From a bacterium BMS3Bbin02 (GTDB taxonomy: Bacteria > Actinomycetota > Acidimicrobiia > Spongiisociales > UBA5794), in NCBI GenBank assembly GCA_002898115.1, contig BDTL01000070.1, positions 1 through 7,051 of the forward strand: a DNA stretch of 7,051 nucleotides, read 5' to 3'. Shown piece after piece: positions 1 through 6,410 of the stretch; the stretch's first letter is position 1; every line of letters begins with the position of its first letter. The position numbers and the translations under genes were made by a program. The notes under the pieces are model-generated. The model made no database searches. It saw only the letters and a list, made by a program, of their open reading frames with translations, and was not told where the DNA came from.

Positions 1-314
1 CTGACGAAGCTGACGAAGCGGATGAAGCGGATGAAGCGGATGAAGCTGACGAAGCGGATGAAGCTGACGAGGCGGATGAAGCTGACGAGGCTTCCGACCA
101 GGGCGACGCGTCCTCCGATAGCGCTTCCGATCAGGGCGATGAAGCCGATAGCGCTTCCGACCAGGGCGACACGTCCTCCGATAGCGCCTCCGATGAGAGC
201 GATGCCGGCGACGACGATTCCGATAGCGCCTCCGACGAGAGCGATGCCGGTGATGAGGCTGACGATGCCGTAGATACCGGCGGAACTGTTGGAACCGGCG
301 GGTTCGGCGACTGA
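1..314 (+). CDS. C-terminal part of an acidic Asp/Glu/Ala- and Ser/Asp-repeat protein (5' end outside window)
   Basis: Reading from base 3, the frame is open from the left edge to a TGA at 312-314, giving about 103 residues; bases 1-2 complete a codon begun outside. It has ten perfect Asp-Glu-Ala tripeptides, then five imperfect Ser/Asp-rich units, then a Gly/Thr-rich end (DTGGTVGTGGFGD). No start codon is visible, so this is the tail of a longer protein. I prefer this frame because a strong hairpin follows its stop by about 30 nt, and the synonymous wobble (GAC/GAT, GAA/GAG, GCG/GCT) falls on third positions. Another plus frame is open from 22 to 273 but encodes an implausible Met/Lys/Arg/Thr repeat. 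The product should be disordered and strongly negatively charged. Tails like this occur on secreted, cell-wall and nucleic-acid-associated proteins; nothing here says which, so function is unknown. Confidence 0.72.
   Translation, partial: DEADEADEADEADEADEADEADEADEADEASDQGDASSDSASDQGDEADSASDQGDTSSDSASDESDAGDDDSDSASDESDAGDEADDAVDTGGTVGTGGFGD
3..92 (+). repeat. Ten tandem 9-bp units encoding Asp-Glu-Ala
   Basis: Ten consecutive copies of GA(C/T)-GA(A/G)-GC(G/T) run from the left edge region to 92 and may begin before the window. All differences are at third codon positions, so the peptide repeat is exact while the DNA is about 80-90% conserved. Because the unit is 9 bp, gain or loss of copies would change tail length without shifting frame. 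Confidence 0.9.
93..269 (+). repeat. Five degenerate Ser/Asp-rich units (30-42 bp) in the acidic tail
   Basis: Units at 93-125, 126-155, 156-188, 189-230 and 231-269 translate as SDQGDASSDSA, SDQGDEADSA, SDQGDTSSDSA, SDESDAGDDDSDSA and SDESDAGDEADDA. Each starts with Ser-Asp-(Gln/Glu); the first four end in Asp-Ser-Ala. Unit lengths differ by whole codons, as expected for in-frame duplication and drift. Confidence 0.8.
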
Positions 315-345
315 ACGGACGCCTACTCAAGCACCAACCCAATTC

Positions 346-390
346 GACAAGGGAGAGTCCGCCTCCACTGAGGGCGGGCTCTTCCTTGTC
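346..390 (+). terminator. Long hairpin, probable terminator of the acidic-repeat gene
   Basis: Bases 346-363 pair with 373-390 over 18 bp (16 Watson-Crick pairs and two G-U: 353/383 and 358/378), with a 9-nt loop at 364-372. The upstream arm is A/G-rich and the downstream arm ends in the pyrimidine run CTCTTCCTTGTC, resembling an intrinsic terminator whose U-rich segment is absorbed in the stem. It lies 31 nt after the stop at 314 and about 100 nt before the response regulator, separating the two units. Confidence 0.65.
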
Positions 391-497
391 TTAGAACTGT
401 TCCGATAGTGGCCTCCGAGCGAAGTCCTCGTCTTCAGCCGGCTTTCAGCTCAGATCCACAACAATGGCACTATGGGCGAAGGCAGAAGGGCGCTCGG

Positions 498-1175
498 ATG
501 AGGGTACTGGTCGTAGAAGATGAGAAGCGGGTCGCTGCTGCTGTTCGCCGCGGACTCGAAGCAGAAGGTTTCGCTGTCGATGTGGCGCTGACAGGCACTG
601 ACGGAGAGTGGTTGGCGAAGGAGAACAAGTACGACGTGATCGTACTTGACATCATGTTGCCGGGCATCAACGGTTACCGCCTGTGCGCAAATCTACGCGA
701 GCGCGGCGATTGGACTCCGGTGCTGATGCTCACCGCCAAAGACGGCGATCTCGACGAGGCAGAAGCTCTCGATACAGGCGCCGACGACTATCTGACAAAA
801 CCGTTCTCCTTTGTGGTTCTCATCGCCAGGATCCGGGCACTTCTGCGGCGGTCGGCAACAACCCCACGGATGAGCTATGAGGCCGGCGATCTGTATGTAG
901 ATCCGAACGCCCATCAGTGTCGGCGCGGAGATGTGGAGGTTGCGCTGACCGCAAGGGAGTTCTCGGTGCTGGAGTTTCTGATACGGCGCAAGGGCGAGGT
1001 CGTGTCGAAAGCGGAGATTCTCGAAAACGTGTGGGACTTCGCGTTCGAAGGAGATCCCAACATCGTTGAGGTGTACATTCGACACCTGCGTGTGAAGATT
1101 GACGAACCATTCGATAAGGCATCGATCCAGACGATTCGCGGCTCCGGATACCGTCTGGCGGCGAACGGTGGTTAG
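498..1175 (+). CDS. OmpR/PhoB-family two-component response regulator
   Basis: A 225-residue cytoplasmic transcription factor, the usual length for the family. The receiver domain covers about residues 1-118: acidic pocket Glu7/Asp8 in VLVVEDE, phospho-acceptor Asp51 in VIVLDIMLPG, switch Thr79 in MLTAKD, and conserved Lys101 in YLTKPF. The winged-helix DNA-binding domain covers about 128-222, with the typical LTAREFSVLEFL, VEVYIRHLRVKI and IRGSGYRL segments. I chose ATG 498 because the receiver fold begins at once and AGAAGGG at 484-490 is well placed; a GTG at 408 would add 30 residues without homology character. It overlaps the downstream kinase gene by 8 nt, so the pair should be co-transcribed and the kinase is its likely phosphodonor. 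Target genes cannot be read from the sequence. The pair resembles MprAB/CseBC/TrcRS-type systems, but I cannot assign it to one. Confidence 0.95.
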   Translation: MRVLVVEDEKRVAAAVRRGLEAEGFAVDVALTGTDGEWLAKENKYDVIVLDIMLPGINGYRLCANLRERGDWTPVLMLTAKDGDLDEAEALDTGADDYLTKPFSFVVLIARIRALLRRSATTPRMSYEAGDLYVDPNAHQCRRGDVEVALTAREFSVLEFLIRRKGEVVSKAEILENVWDFAFEGDPNIVEVYIRHLRVKIDEPFDKASIQTIRGSGYRLAANGG

Positions 1176-2532
1176 CTTGCCGCTGCGGTTCCGATCCGCA
1201 AGAGCACGATCGACGATCGCGGCAACCGTTGTTGTTGCTCTGGCGTTGATCGTGGCCGGGTTCACCGCCATGTCGCTGCAACGTGCTGCGATGGTGAACG
1301 CGATCGACACCGCCCTCATCGGCCGGGCAGAAGATATCACCGCACTCATCATCGACGGGTCCATACCCACGCAGCTAACTGCGCCGGGCGATGATGACGC
1401 TCTCGTTCAGATCATCGACGGGGACCGGACGGTGATCGCCTCAAGCCCCAACATCGCAGGTGAGAGTGCTATCTCCGACGTCCGCCCAGCTGCCGGCACT
1501 CAGGTTGTCACCACCCAGACGCTCCCCGTCGGGGAGGGGGAGTTTCGGCTGGTGACAAAGTCCGAGTTTGCACACGATCAGACCTTCACGATCTATGCAG
1601 CAGCAAGCCTGGATCCCGTCAGGGAGGCGGTTGCAGCGCTCGCGGCGATTCTCATAGCAGGGGTTCCCTTGTTGATCGCGATTGTGGGCGTCACCGTCTG
1701 GTTCGTCATCGGAAGAACGCTTCATCCGGTCGAGGCGATCCGCTCCAAAGTTGAATCGATTAGTAACCGTGATCTTGATCGCCGGGTTCCGGTACCCGAC
1801 AGCGGGGACGAAATAGCGCGACTCGCCGCGACGATGAACGAGATGCTCGATCGACTGGAACAGAGTTCCGATCAGCAACGGCGTTTTGTCGCCGACGCAT
1901 CTCACGAGCTCCGCAGCCCACTAGCGGCGATTCGCTCGCAGTTGGAGGTTGACCTCCTGCATGCGGAAAACGCAGATTGGTCAGCGACGTCCGAGGGCGT
2001 CCTCGATGAAACCCTGCGTATGCAGCGCCTCGTCGACGACCTGTTGTTGCTCGCGCGAAGCGACTCGGGAACTCTGCCTATCGGACATCGATCCGTTGAC
2101 CTTGACGACATCGTCTTCGACCTTGTGAAGCGGACCCAGCCACTGACCTCCGTCACGATCGATACCACGCACGTCTCGGGTGCGCAGGTTATCGGTGATG
2201 CCGATTCTCTCGCCCGGCTTGTGCGCAATCTTGTCGAAAACGCGGTGCGCTTCGCAGTCGATCGCATCGAAATATCATTGACGGAGGCTGACGGGATTGC
2301 AGTATTGACCGTCAGCGATGACGGACCGGGTATTCCCGAGGCCGATCGTGATCAAGTCTTCGAACGGTTCACTCGGCTCGACGAGGCACGCGACCGCGAC
2401 CATGGTGGCGCGGGTCTCGGTCTCGCTATATCCAGGGAAATTACCTTGCATCACGCAGGTTCCATCACCGCAGACAACGGAACACTCGGTGGCGCGAGAA
2501 TCACAGTAGAGATTCCCACGAGATCTCGGTGA
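1168..2532 (+). CDS. Membrane sensor histidine kinase (HAMP-HisKA-HATPase)
   Basis: About 454 residues from GTG 1168. A short basic N-terminus precedes TM1 (about residues 15-37). An extracytoplasmic sensor segment of roughly 115 residues follows (about 38-154), then TM2 (about 155-182) and a HAMP linker (about 180-233, with HPVEAIRSKVESI and DEIARLAATMNEML). The HisKA H-box SHELRSPLAAI carries His246. The ATPase domain has an N-box (RNLVENA, Asn354/Asn358), G1 DDGPG (Asp384), F-box FERFTR and G2 GAGLGL (414-419). All catalytic elements are present, so it should autophosphorylate and pass phosphate to the adjacent regulator. The start is uncertain: GTG 1168 overlaps the regulator stop, while TTG 1177 is preceded by GGTGG at 1167-1171; the choice changes only three residues. 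The sensor segment is not a domain I recognise, so the signal is unknown. Confidence 0.93.
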   Translation: MVSLPLRFRSARARSTIAATVVVALALIVAGFTAMSLQRAAMVNAIDTALIGRAEDITALIIDGSIPTQLTAPGDDDALVQIIDGDRTVIASSPNIAGESAISDVRPAAGTQVVTTQTLPVGEGEFRLVTKSEFAHDQTFTIYAAASLDPVREAVAALAAILIAGVPLLIAIVGVTVWFVIGRTLHPVEAIRSKVESISNRDLDRRVPVPDSGDEIARLAATMNEMLDRLEQSSDQQRRFVADASHELRSPLAAIRSQLEVDLLHAENADWSATSEGVLDETLRMQRLVDDLLLLARSDSGTLPIGHRSVDLDDIVFDLVKRTQPLTSVTIDTTHVSGAQVIGDADSLARLVRNLVENAVRFAVDRIEISLTEADGIAVLTVSDDGPGIPEADRDQVFERFTRLDEARDRDHGGAGLGLAISREITLHHAGSITADNGTLGGARITVEIPTRSR

Positions 2533-2620
2533 CGGGAATCGGGCGTCAACCCGCCGGGCTCTTGACTCCGAGCGAATGCCTACCCTGGTTGGTGAGTCGC
2601 CTACAGTTCGGAATGAATAC

Positions 2621-3550
2621 ATGACTGCTGCCCCACTACACGTGGTTACGGGAGCGTTCGGTTACTCCGGGCGGTATATCGCGGCCGAGTTGTTGGCGAG
2701 GGGCGCCCGGGTACGCACGCTCACGAACTCGCTACATCGTGACAACCCCTTCGGTGACAAGATCGAGGTGCATCCGATCGACTTCAACGACCGGGATGCT
2801 CTCGTTGAATCGATGCGAGGCGCGTATGCGTTCCACAACACCTACTGGGTTCGTTACAACCATAAGAAGGGGAGCACCGACTTCGGATATGACGAGGCGG
2901 TGAAGAACAACCGGATTCTCTTCGAATGTGCCGTCGACGCCGGGGTCCGGCGGTTCGTCCACCTCAGCGTGGCCAATGCCAGCGAGGATTCAACCTGGGG
3001 TTACTTCCGCGGCAAGGCACTCCTCGAAAAGGAGCTGGAGGCGTCGGGTCTGTCGTACTCGATTGTCCGCCCAACGGTGATCTACGGTGGCCCCGAGAAC
3101 GTGCTCATCAACAACATCGCCTGGATGCTTCGGCACCTGCCGGTGTTTGGTGTGTTCGGGAAGGGAGATGCGCGGCTCACTCCGATCCATGTCGAGGACC
3201 TCGCCAGAATCTGTGCGGATGCTGCTGACCGTGACTCGAACGAGGTGATCAATGCAGTCGGTCCCGACACGTTTACCTACCGCGAGATGGTCGAGCAGAT
3301 GGCGCGGGCGATGGGGGTTCGTCGGCTGATCGTACCGACACCCGACTGGCTTGCGCTCGCCGCGGGCAAGGTGCTCAGTTTCTTTCTCAAGGACATCGTG
3401 ATCACGGGACATGAGATCTCCGGCCTGCGCAACGAGTCCATGTACACCGGCACCGAGCCGCTCGGCACGACAAGTTTCAGCGAGTGGCTGGAATCAGAAA
3501 AAGACACGCTAGGCCGTCGTTTCGTCAACGACCTCAGCCGCCGACGGTAG
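2621..3550 (+). CDS. NAD(P)-binding epimerase/NmrA-like protein (atypical/extended SDR)
   Basis: A 309-residue Rossmann-fold protein. The N-terminus carries the dinucleotide-binding pattern TGAFGYSG (residues 10-17, a TGxxGxxG type) after a short beta strand. A YxxxK pair (Tyr128, Lys132 in YFRGK) follows HLSVANAS, matching the catalytic arrangement of SDR enzymes; Ser116 or Ser121 may serve as the third residue. The later segment SIVRPTVIYGGPENVLINNIAWML and the TPIHVEDLARI motif are typical of the epimerase/NDUFA9/NmrA branch. Substrate cannot be inferred. I chose ATG 2621, giving a 7-residue lead into the first strand; ATG 2576 in frame would add 15 residues. Neither start has a strong ribosome binding site. 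It lies 88 nt after the kinase stop in the same direction, so it may have its own promoter; a tie to the two-component system is only positional. Confidence 0.9.
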   Translation: MTAAPLHVVTGAFGYSGRYIAAELLARGARVRTLTNSLHRDNPFGDKIEVHPIDFNDRDALVESMRGAYAFHNTYWVRYNHKKGSTDFGYDEAVKNNRILFECAVDAGVRRFVHLSVANASEDSTWGYFRGKALLEKELEASGLSYSIVRPTVIYGGPENVLINNIAWMLRHLPVFGVFGKGDARLTPIHVEDLARICADAADRDSNEVINAVGPDTFTYREMVEQMARAMGVRRLIVPTPDWLALAAGKVLSFFLKDIVITGHEISGLRNESMYTGTEPLGTTSFSEWLESEKDTLGRRFVNDLSRRR

Positions 3551-3610
3551 GTCGTTAAATCAACCTCGCTACTAGTCTTGGTGCGGTCCGGTAACAAACG
3601 AGGGGACGTT

Positions 3611-4933
3611 GTGAGACGATTCTTGGTGGTCGCAGCGGCGATGGCGTTGGTGGTGGCGTCGTGCACTTCTTCTGAAACGGTTGTGACGACCCCCGCGGTC
3701 GATCCGACGACGAGCGTCCCTGCTCCTCCGCCGCTTACGACTGTCACTACTACCACCACGCAGGTTGTCACCACGACGACACCTGTCACTACTACTACTA
3801 CGTCGACGACTGTCCCCGTTGTCTTGCCGGAACCGGCACCGGGTTGGACCCGGCTCGACATCGACCCGGAGTTGTTCGGGGATGTCACCTTGACGGGTGG
3901 TGTGGTCTCGGATGGTCGGATGGTGCTTGTCGGCTGTGAGAACAATGCCGCGGGGTCTCGTCGTGATACCTGGGGGTTCCCGGTGTGGGTGTCCGACGGT
4001 GACGCTGGTTGGAGGCTCGCCGATGGCCCCGACGGTGTTGGTTGTGTGACTCAGGTCGAGGCGACTCCGTTCGGGTACTTCGCGGTAAGTGGGTTCGGCG
4101 GTCTCGTGCTCTTCTCGGATGATGGCCTCGTATGGGACCGATTCGATCTCTCCGGGGCTCTCGGGCTTGAGGGACCGGTTCAGCTAGGTTCTGCCATCGC
4201 GGTGGTTCCTTCGCCCGATGGGGGTCGGGTCACCTTGTTGTACTCACGGGCCTGGCTGGGGGAAAGTGAGATAGCTACCTTGGTGACGACTACGGATGGC
4301 GAGACATGGACCGAGGGTCCGGCGAGTTCCGCCGCCTTGTTCGACTCCTCGGATTTCGCAGCGGTGATTGAGGGTGGTCCGGGGCTCATCGCGGTCGGTA
4401 CGTCACCGGGCGGCCAGTTCGTTCCCACGGCGGCCGTTTTCACGTCACCGGATGGCCTGCGTTGGACGAGGGTGACACCTCGTGATCATGATTTCAATGA
4501 CAAGACAATGGGCGACGTCATCGCGGTTGACGACGGCTACGTCGCTGTCGGCGGCGACATTGAGAATATCCGTCTGATGACAGCGTGGACTTCGAGCGAC
4601 GGGGTCCACTGGCACCGCTCACCCGCTCCGCAAGGTGAAATCGGTGCAGAGTTCGGTTTCCAGACCGCTGTCGCCCTCACGGTTGTCGACGGCTCCATCT
4701 GGGTGACGGGCCGCGACTTTGACGCCGCTCGTGGCGATGACAACAGCGATCGGAGCCTTCCTGCCCTGTGGAGGTCCGACGACGGGATCGAGTGGGTGCG
4801 GGTAGACCCTGAGACCGTGACCGTGGCGATCCCGTTTGTGGTGATCGACTTCCCCGGACTCCGAATCGGCGTCTGGCCACCACCGTTCAGCCTCATAGAA
4901 GGACCCGTCCAAGTCTTCATCGCCGACAACTAG
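3611..4933 (+). CDS. Secreted lipoprotein with Thr-rich stalk and six Asp-box (BNR-like) repeats, predicted beta-propeller
   Basis: A 440-residue exported protein. It opens with a type II signal peptide: MRR, a hydrophobic core FLVVAAAMALVVA, and lipobox VASC with Cys18 as lipidation site. A Thr/Val/Pro-rich stalk follows (about 19-77), then the globular part. Six motifs of the type S-x-D-G-x-x-W occur at residues 128-134 (degenerate), 169-175, 227-233, 279-285, 328-334 and 389-395, spaced 41-61 residues. That periodicity is characteristic of sialidase/BNR-type propeller blades. Asp boxes are structural and imply no enzyme activity; sialidase catalytic Arg/Glu residues are not evident. I chose GTG 3611 because AGGGGAC at 3601-3607 sits just upstream and it gives a compact signal peptide; TTG 3578 would place 11 polar residues in front. 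A surface binding or sensing role is plausible but unproven. It is closed by the hairpin at 4951-4985. Confidence 0.88.
   Translation: MRRFLVVAAAMALVVASCTSSETVVTTPAVDPTTSVPAPPPLTTVTTTTTQVVTTTTPVTTTTTSTTVPVVLPEPAPGWTRLDIDPELFGDVTLTGGVVSDGRMVLVGCENNAAGSRRDTWGFPVWVSDGDAGWRLADGPDGVGCVTQVEATPFGYFAVSGFGGLVLFSDDGLVWDRFDLSGALGLEGPVQLGSAIAVVPSPDGGRVTLLYSRAWLGESEIATLVTTTDGETWTEGPASSAALFDSSDFAAVIEGGPGLIAVGTSPGGQFVPTAAVFTSPDGLRWTRVTPRDHDFNDKTMGDVIAVDDGYVAVGGDIENIRLMTAWTSSDGVHWHRSPAPQGEIGAEFGFQTAVALTVVDGSIWVTGRDFDAARGDDNSDRSLPALWRSDDGIEWVRVDPETVTVAIPFVVIDFPGLRIGVWPPPFSLIEGPVQVFIADN
3737..3814 (+). repeat. Low-complexity ACN/GTN tract encoding the Thr-rich stalk
   Basis: Residues 43-68 of the lipoprotein are 20 Thr with interspersed Val, Gln, Pro and Ser, encoded by mixed ACT/ACC/ACG codons. 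There is a short (ACT)n run near 3787-3800. Such stalks hold a domain away from the membrane and are often O-glycosylated in actinobacteria; glycosylation here is inference. Confidence 0.65.
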
Positions 4934-4950
4934 AGATGGGTATGCCTACA

Positions 4951-4985
4951 TGATCGGGAACTGAGCTTTGCTCGGTTCCCGATCA
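4951..4985. terminator. 16-bp hairpin with TTT loop, probable (bidirectional) terminator
   Basis: Bases 4951-4966 pair with 4970-4985 over 16 bp with one G-U (4962/4974) and a 3-nt loop (4967-4969). It starts 17 nt after the lipoprotein stop. No U-tract follows on either strand, so this is the U-less hairpin type discussed for actinobacteria. The core CTTTGCTCGGTTCC (4966-4979) recurs in the hairpin at 6380-6410 on the other side of the ATPase gene. Confidence 0.6.
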
Positions 4986-5022
4986 CGACGAGCATGTTGA
5001 GGACAGCTGGTTGTCGTTGAGC

Positions 5023-5028
5023 GGAGGA
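5023..5028 (+). promoter_or_regulatory. Strong Shine-Dalgarno GGAGGA before the 34-codon ORF
   Basis: GGAGGA lies 4 nt before ATG 5033 and is the best ribosome binding site in the window. It serves a short ORF rather than the ATPase start at 5139, which has no comparable site; that is the main reason to take the short ORF seriously. Confidence 0.5.
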
Positions 5029-5032
5029 ACCC

Positions 5033-5137
5033 ATGGCTGCTCGTCACGAGATGACCGTAGCAAAGTGCGCGAAATATCGGCAGTATGTCATGCGTAATAG
5101 CGGTAGTGTTTCATACAGAATGCCGGTAGAGTGTTGA
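5033..5137 (+). CDS. Possible 34-residue leader peptide upstream of the ATPase
   Basis: The ORF ATG 5033 to TGA 5135-5137 encodes 34 residues beginning MAARHEMTVAKCAKY and ending YRMPVEC. It has a near-consensus ribosome binding site. Its stop is one base before the ATPase ATG (TGA-A-ATG), the spacing expected for translational coupling. The peptide is basic, with no membrane segment and no family I recognise. It could be a leader that delivers ribosomes to the ATPase, a small protein in its own right, or the eroded 5' end of an older gene. Supporting evidence is only the ribosome binding site and spacing. Confidence 0.4.
   Translation: MAARHEMTVAKCAKYRQYVMRNSGSVSYRMPVEC
5101..5135 (+). promoter_or_regulatory. 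Direct repeat CGGTAG-(AG)-TGTT, possible operator
   Basis: CGGTAGTGTT at 5101-5110 recurs as CGGTAG-AG-TGTT at 5124-5135, starting 23 bp later (about two helical turns), immediately before the ATPase ATG. The arrangement suits a dimeric repressor or a small duplication. With two copies, one carrying a 2-bp insertion, chance is not excluded. Confidence 0.22.
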
Positions 5138-5138
5138 A

Positions 5139-6368
5139 ATGAAGGAGTATCGTCACCGTCTAATCGACCCACTGGTGGGCGACCTGCTCACCGAGTTGCC
5201 GGCATTAATGGTTACGGGTCCCAGGGCGACAGGCAAAACAACGACGGCGGCACGTCACGCAGCGTCGATCATTCGACTGGACCGTGAGGCCGAAGCAGCC
5301 GCATTTCGAGCCGACCCTGACGCCGCGTTGGCTGGCCTGCCGGAACCGGTGCTATTGGATGAGTGGCAGGTCGTGCCCGCTGTGCTCGGTGCCGTCAAAC
5401 GTGCCGTTGACTCGAGCGACCGGCCGGGACGATTTCTGTTGACCGGGTCGGTCCGGGCCGATATCGAGGCCGAGCCGTGGCCGGGAACGGGCAGAGTCGT
5501 TCGCTTGGCGATGTATCCGCTCACCGTTGCGGAGCAGATTGGTCGAAGGACTGTTCCTCTTGTCGATCGTATTGTTCGCGGCGAAGCTCTCACGGCCGGT
5601 GGCGATCCTCCTGATCTGAGAGGCTACGTTGACCTAGCGCTACGCGGCGGATTCCCTGAGGCGTCGCTCGGCCTTTCTGGGCACACTCGGCGGCGGTGGC
5701 TCGATGGCTACGTTGATCAGCTGCTGACGCGAGACGTCCGCAGTATCGCCTCGGGTCGAGACCCTGTGCGGCTTCGTCGATACTTTGAGGCTGTTGCCCT
5801 CAATTCGGCTGGTCTCGTAGACGACAAGAAGATCTACGACGCCGCCGGCATCAATCGCAGGACAGCGTTGGCCTACGAGCGGCTCCTTGCGGATCTCATG
5901 GTCATTGATGCTTTGCCACCATGGAGTTCGAACCGACTGAAACGGTTGGCCAGATCTCCCAAACGATATCTGGTCGACTCTTCGCTGCTTGTGGGGGCGC
6001 TCGGCGTCGATACGGCCGCTGTCCTTCGTGATGGTGATGTACTTGGTCGAGTTCTCGACACGTTCGTTACCGCTCAGCTAAGGGCTGAAGCCGTCGTTGC
6101 CGGAGCCAGACCGCGTATGTACCACTTGCGTCAGGACGGGGGTCGTCACGAGATCGATCTAGTTCTCGAACTCGGAGCACAGAACGTCATTGGCGTAGAG
6201 ATCAAGGCGAGCAGTGCACCTTCTGTCCGCGATGCGCGTCACCTCGCCTGGTTTCGAGATGAGATAGGAGATCGATTCGTCGCGGGAGTCGTTCTTCATA
6301 CCGGCCCCGCTAACTACGGACTAGGAGAGAGAATCACCGCCGCCCCCATCTGCACACTGTGGTCGTAG
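5139..6368 (+). CDS. AAA_14/DUF4143-family ATPase with C-terminal nuclease-like fold motif
   Basis: A full-length 409-residue member of the widespread ATP-binding family with AAA_14 and DUF4143 domains. The N-terminal ATPase has Walker A GPRATGKT (27-34, Lys33), Walker B VLLDEW (71-76, Asp74/Glu75), and a sensor-like LLTGS strand end (100-104). A middle helical region includes RGYVDLALRGGFPEA and YVDQLLTRDV (about 162-200), typical of the family. The C-terminal part contains HEIDLVLEL (337-345) and VEIKAS (353-358), matching the D...ExK signature of PD-(D/E)XK-like folds. Cellular function of the family is not established; members are often mobile or patchily distributed. ATG 5139 is supported by the family-like opening KEYRHRLIDPL. 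There is no good ribosome binding site, but the preceding 34-codon ORF ends one base upstream. The gene is bracketed by two related hairpins and may form its own transcription unit. Confidence 0.93.
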   Translation: MKEYRHRLIDPLVGDLLTELPALMVTGPRATGKTTTAARHAASIIRLDREAEAAAFRADPDAALAGLPEPVLLDEWQVVPAVLGAVKRAVDSSDRPGRFLLTGSVRADIEAEPWPGTGRVVRLAMYPLTVAEQIGRRTVPLVDRIVRGEALTAGGDPPDLRGYVDLALRGGFPEASLGLSGHTRRRWLDGYVDQLLTRDVRSIASGRDPVRLRRYFEAVALNSAGLVDDKKIYDAAGINRRTALAYERLLADLMVIDALPPWSSNRLKRLARSPKRYLVDSSLLVGALGVDTAAVLRDGDVLGRVLDTFVTAQLRAEAVVAGARPRMYHLRQDGGRHEIDLVLELGAQNVIGVEIKASSAPSVRDARHLAWFRDEIGDRFVAGVVLHTGPANYGLGERITAAPICTLWS

Positions 6369-6379
6369 ACGACCGACAT

Positions 6380-6410
6380 CCCAAGGAACGCCTTTGCTCG
6401 GTTCCTTGGG
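6380..6410. terminator. 10-bp perfect hairpin between the ATPase and the tRNA-Lys fragment
   Basis: CCCAAGGAAC (6380-6389) pairs perfectly with GTTCCTTGGG (6401-6410) around an 11-nt loop. It begins 12 nt after the ATPase stop. On the minus strand it overlaps the last three acceptor bases and discriminator of the tRNA fragment, so it may have ended transcription from both sides. There is no U-tract. It shares CTTTGCTCGGTTCC (6392-6405) with the hairpin at 4951-4985. Confidence 0.55.

Noticed and set aside
22..273. Met/Lys/Arg/Thr repeat ORF on the plus strand
   Set aside because: It is the +1-shifted reading of the acidic repeat; wobble changes fall on codon third positions of the acidic frame, not this one.
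1..311. Hydrophobic Gly/Ala/Val/Ile repeat frame on the minus strand, open through the acidic tract
   Set aside because: It is the hydropathic mirror of Asp/Glu/Ser/Ala codons. I found no ATG, GTG or TTG start in the frame between the TGA upstream of it and the window edge, and no ribosome binding site.
408..497. GTG 408 as response regulator start
   Set aside because: It adds 30 residues unlike the receiver family, while ATG 498 has a good ribosome binding site and begins the fold directly.
693..1370. 225-codon minus-strand ORF across the regulator/kinase junction
   Set aside because: It is the shadow of two well-supported genes on the plus strand and shows no domain.
2545..2566. GTCAA...TTGAC inverted repeat with an internal CCC/GGG, as a terminator after the kinase
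   Set aside because: Only 5+3 pairs with a 3-nt bulge and no U-tract; too weak to call.
2562..2607. Possible promoter for the SDR gene (TTGACT with TACCCT, or TACAGT alone)
   Set aside because: Spacing between the boxes is wrong (13 bp) and TACAGT lacks a convincing -35 partner.
3787..3800. CRISPR-like or phase-variable short repeat in the ACT run
   Set aside because: It is a short coding microsatellite in a Thr-rich stalk with no spacers; a 3-bp unit cannot shift frame.
3277..3945. 222-codon minus-strand ORF with Val/Thr/Gly-rich centre
   Set aside because: It is antisense to the SDR gene end and the Thr-rich stalk; its Val-rich run is just the complement of ACN codons.
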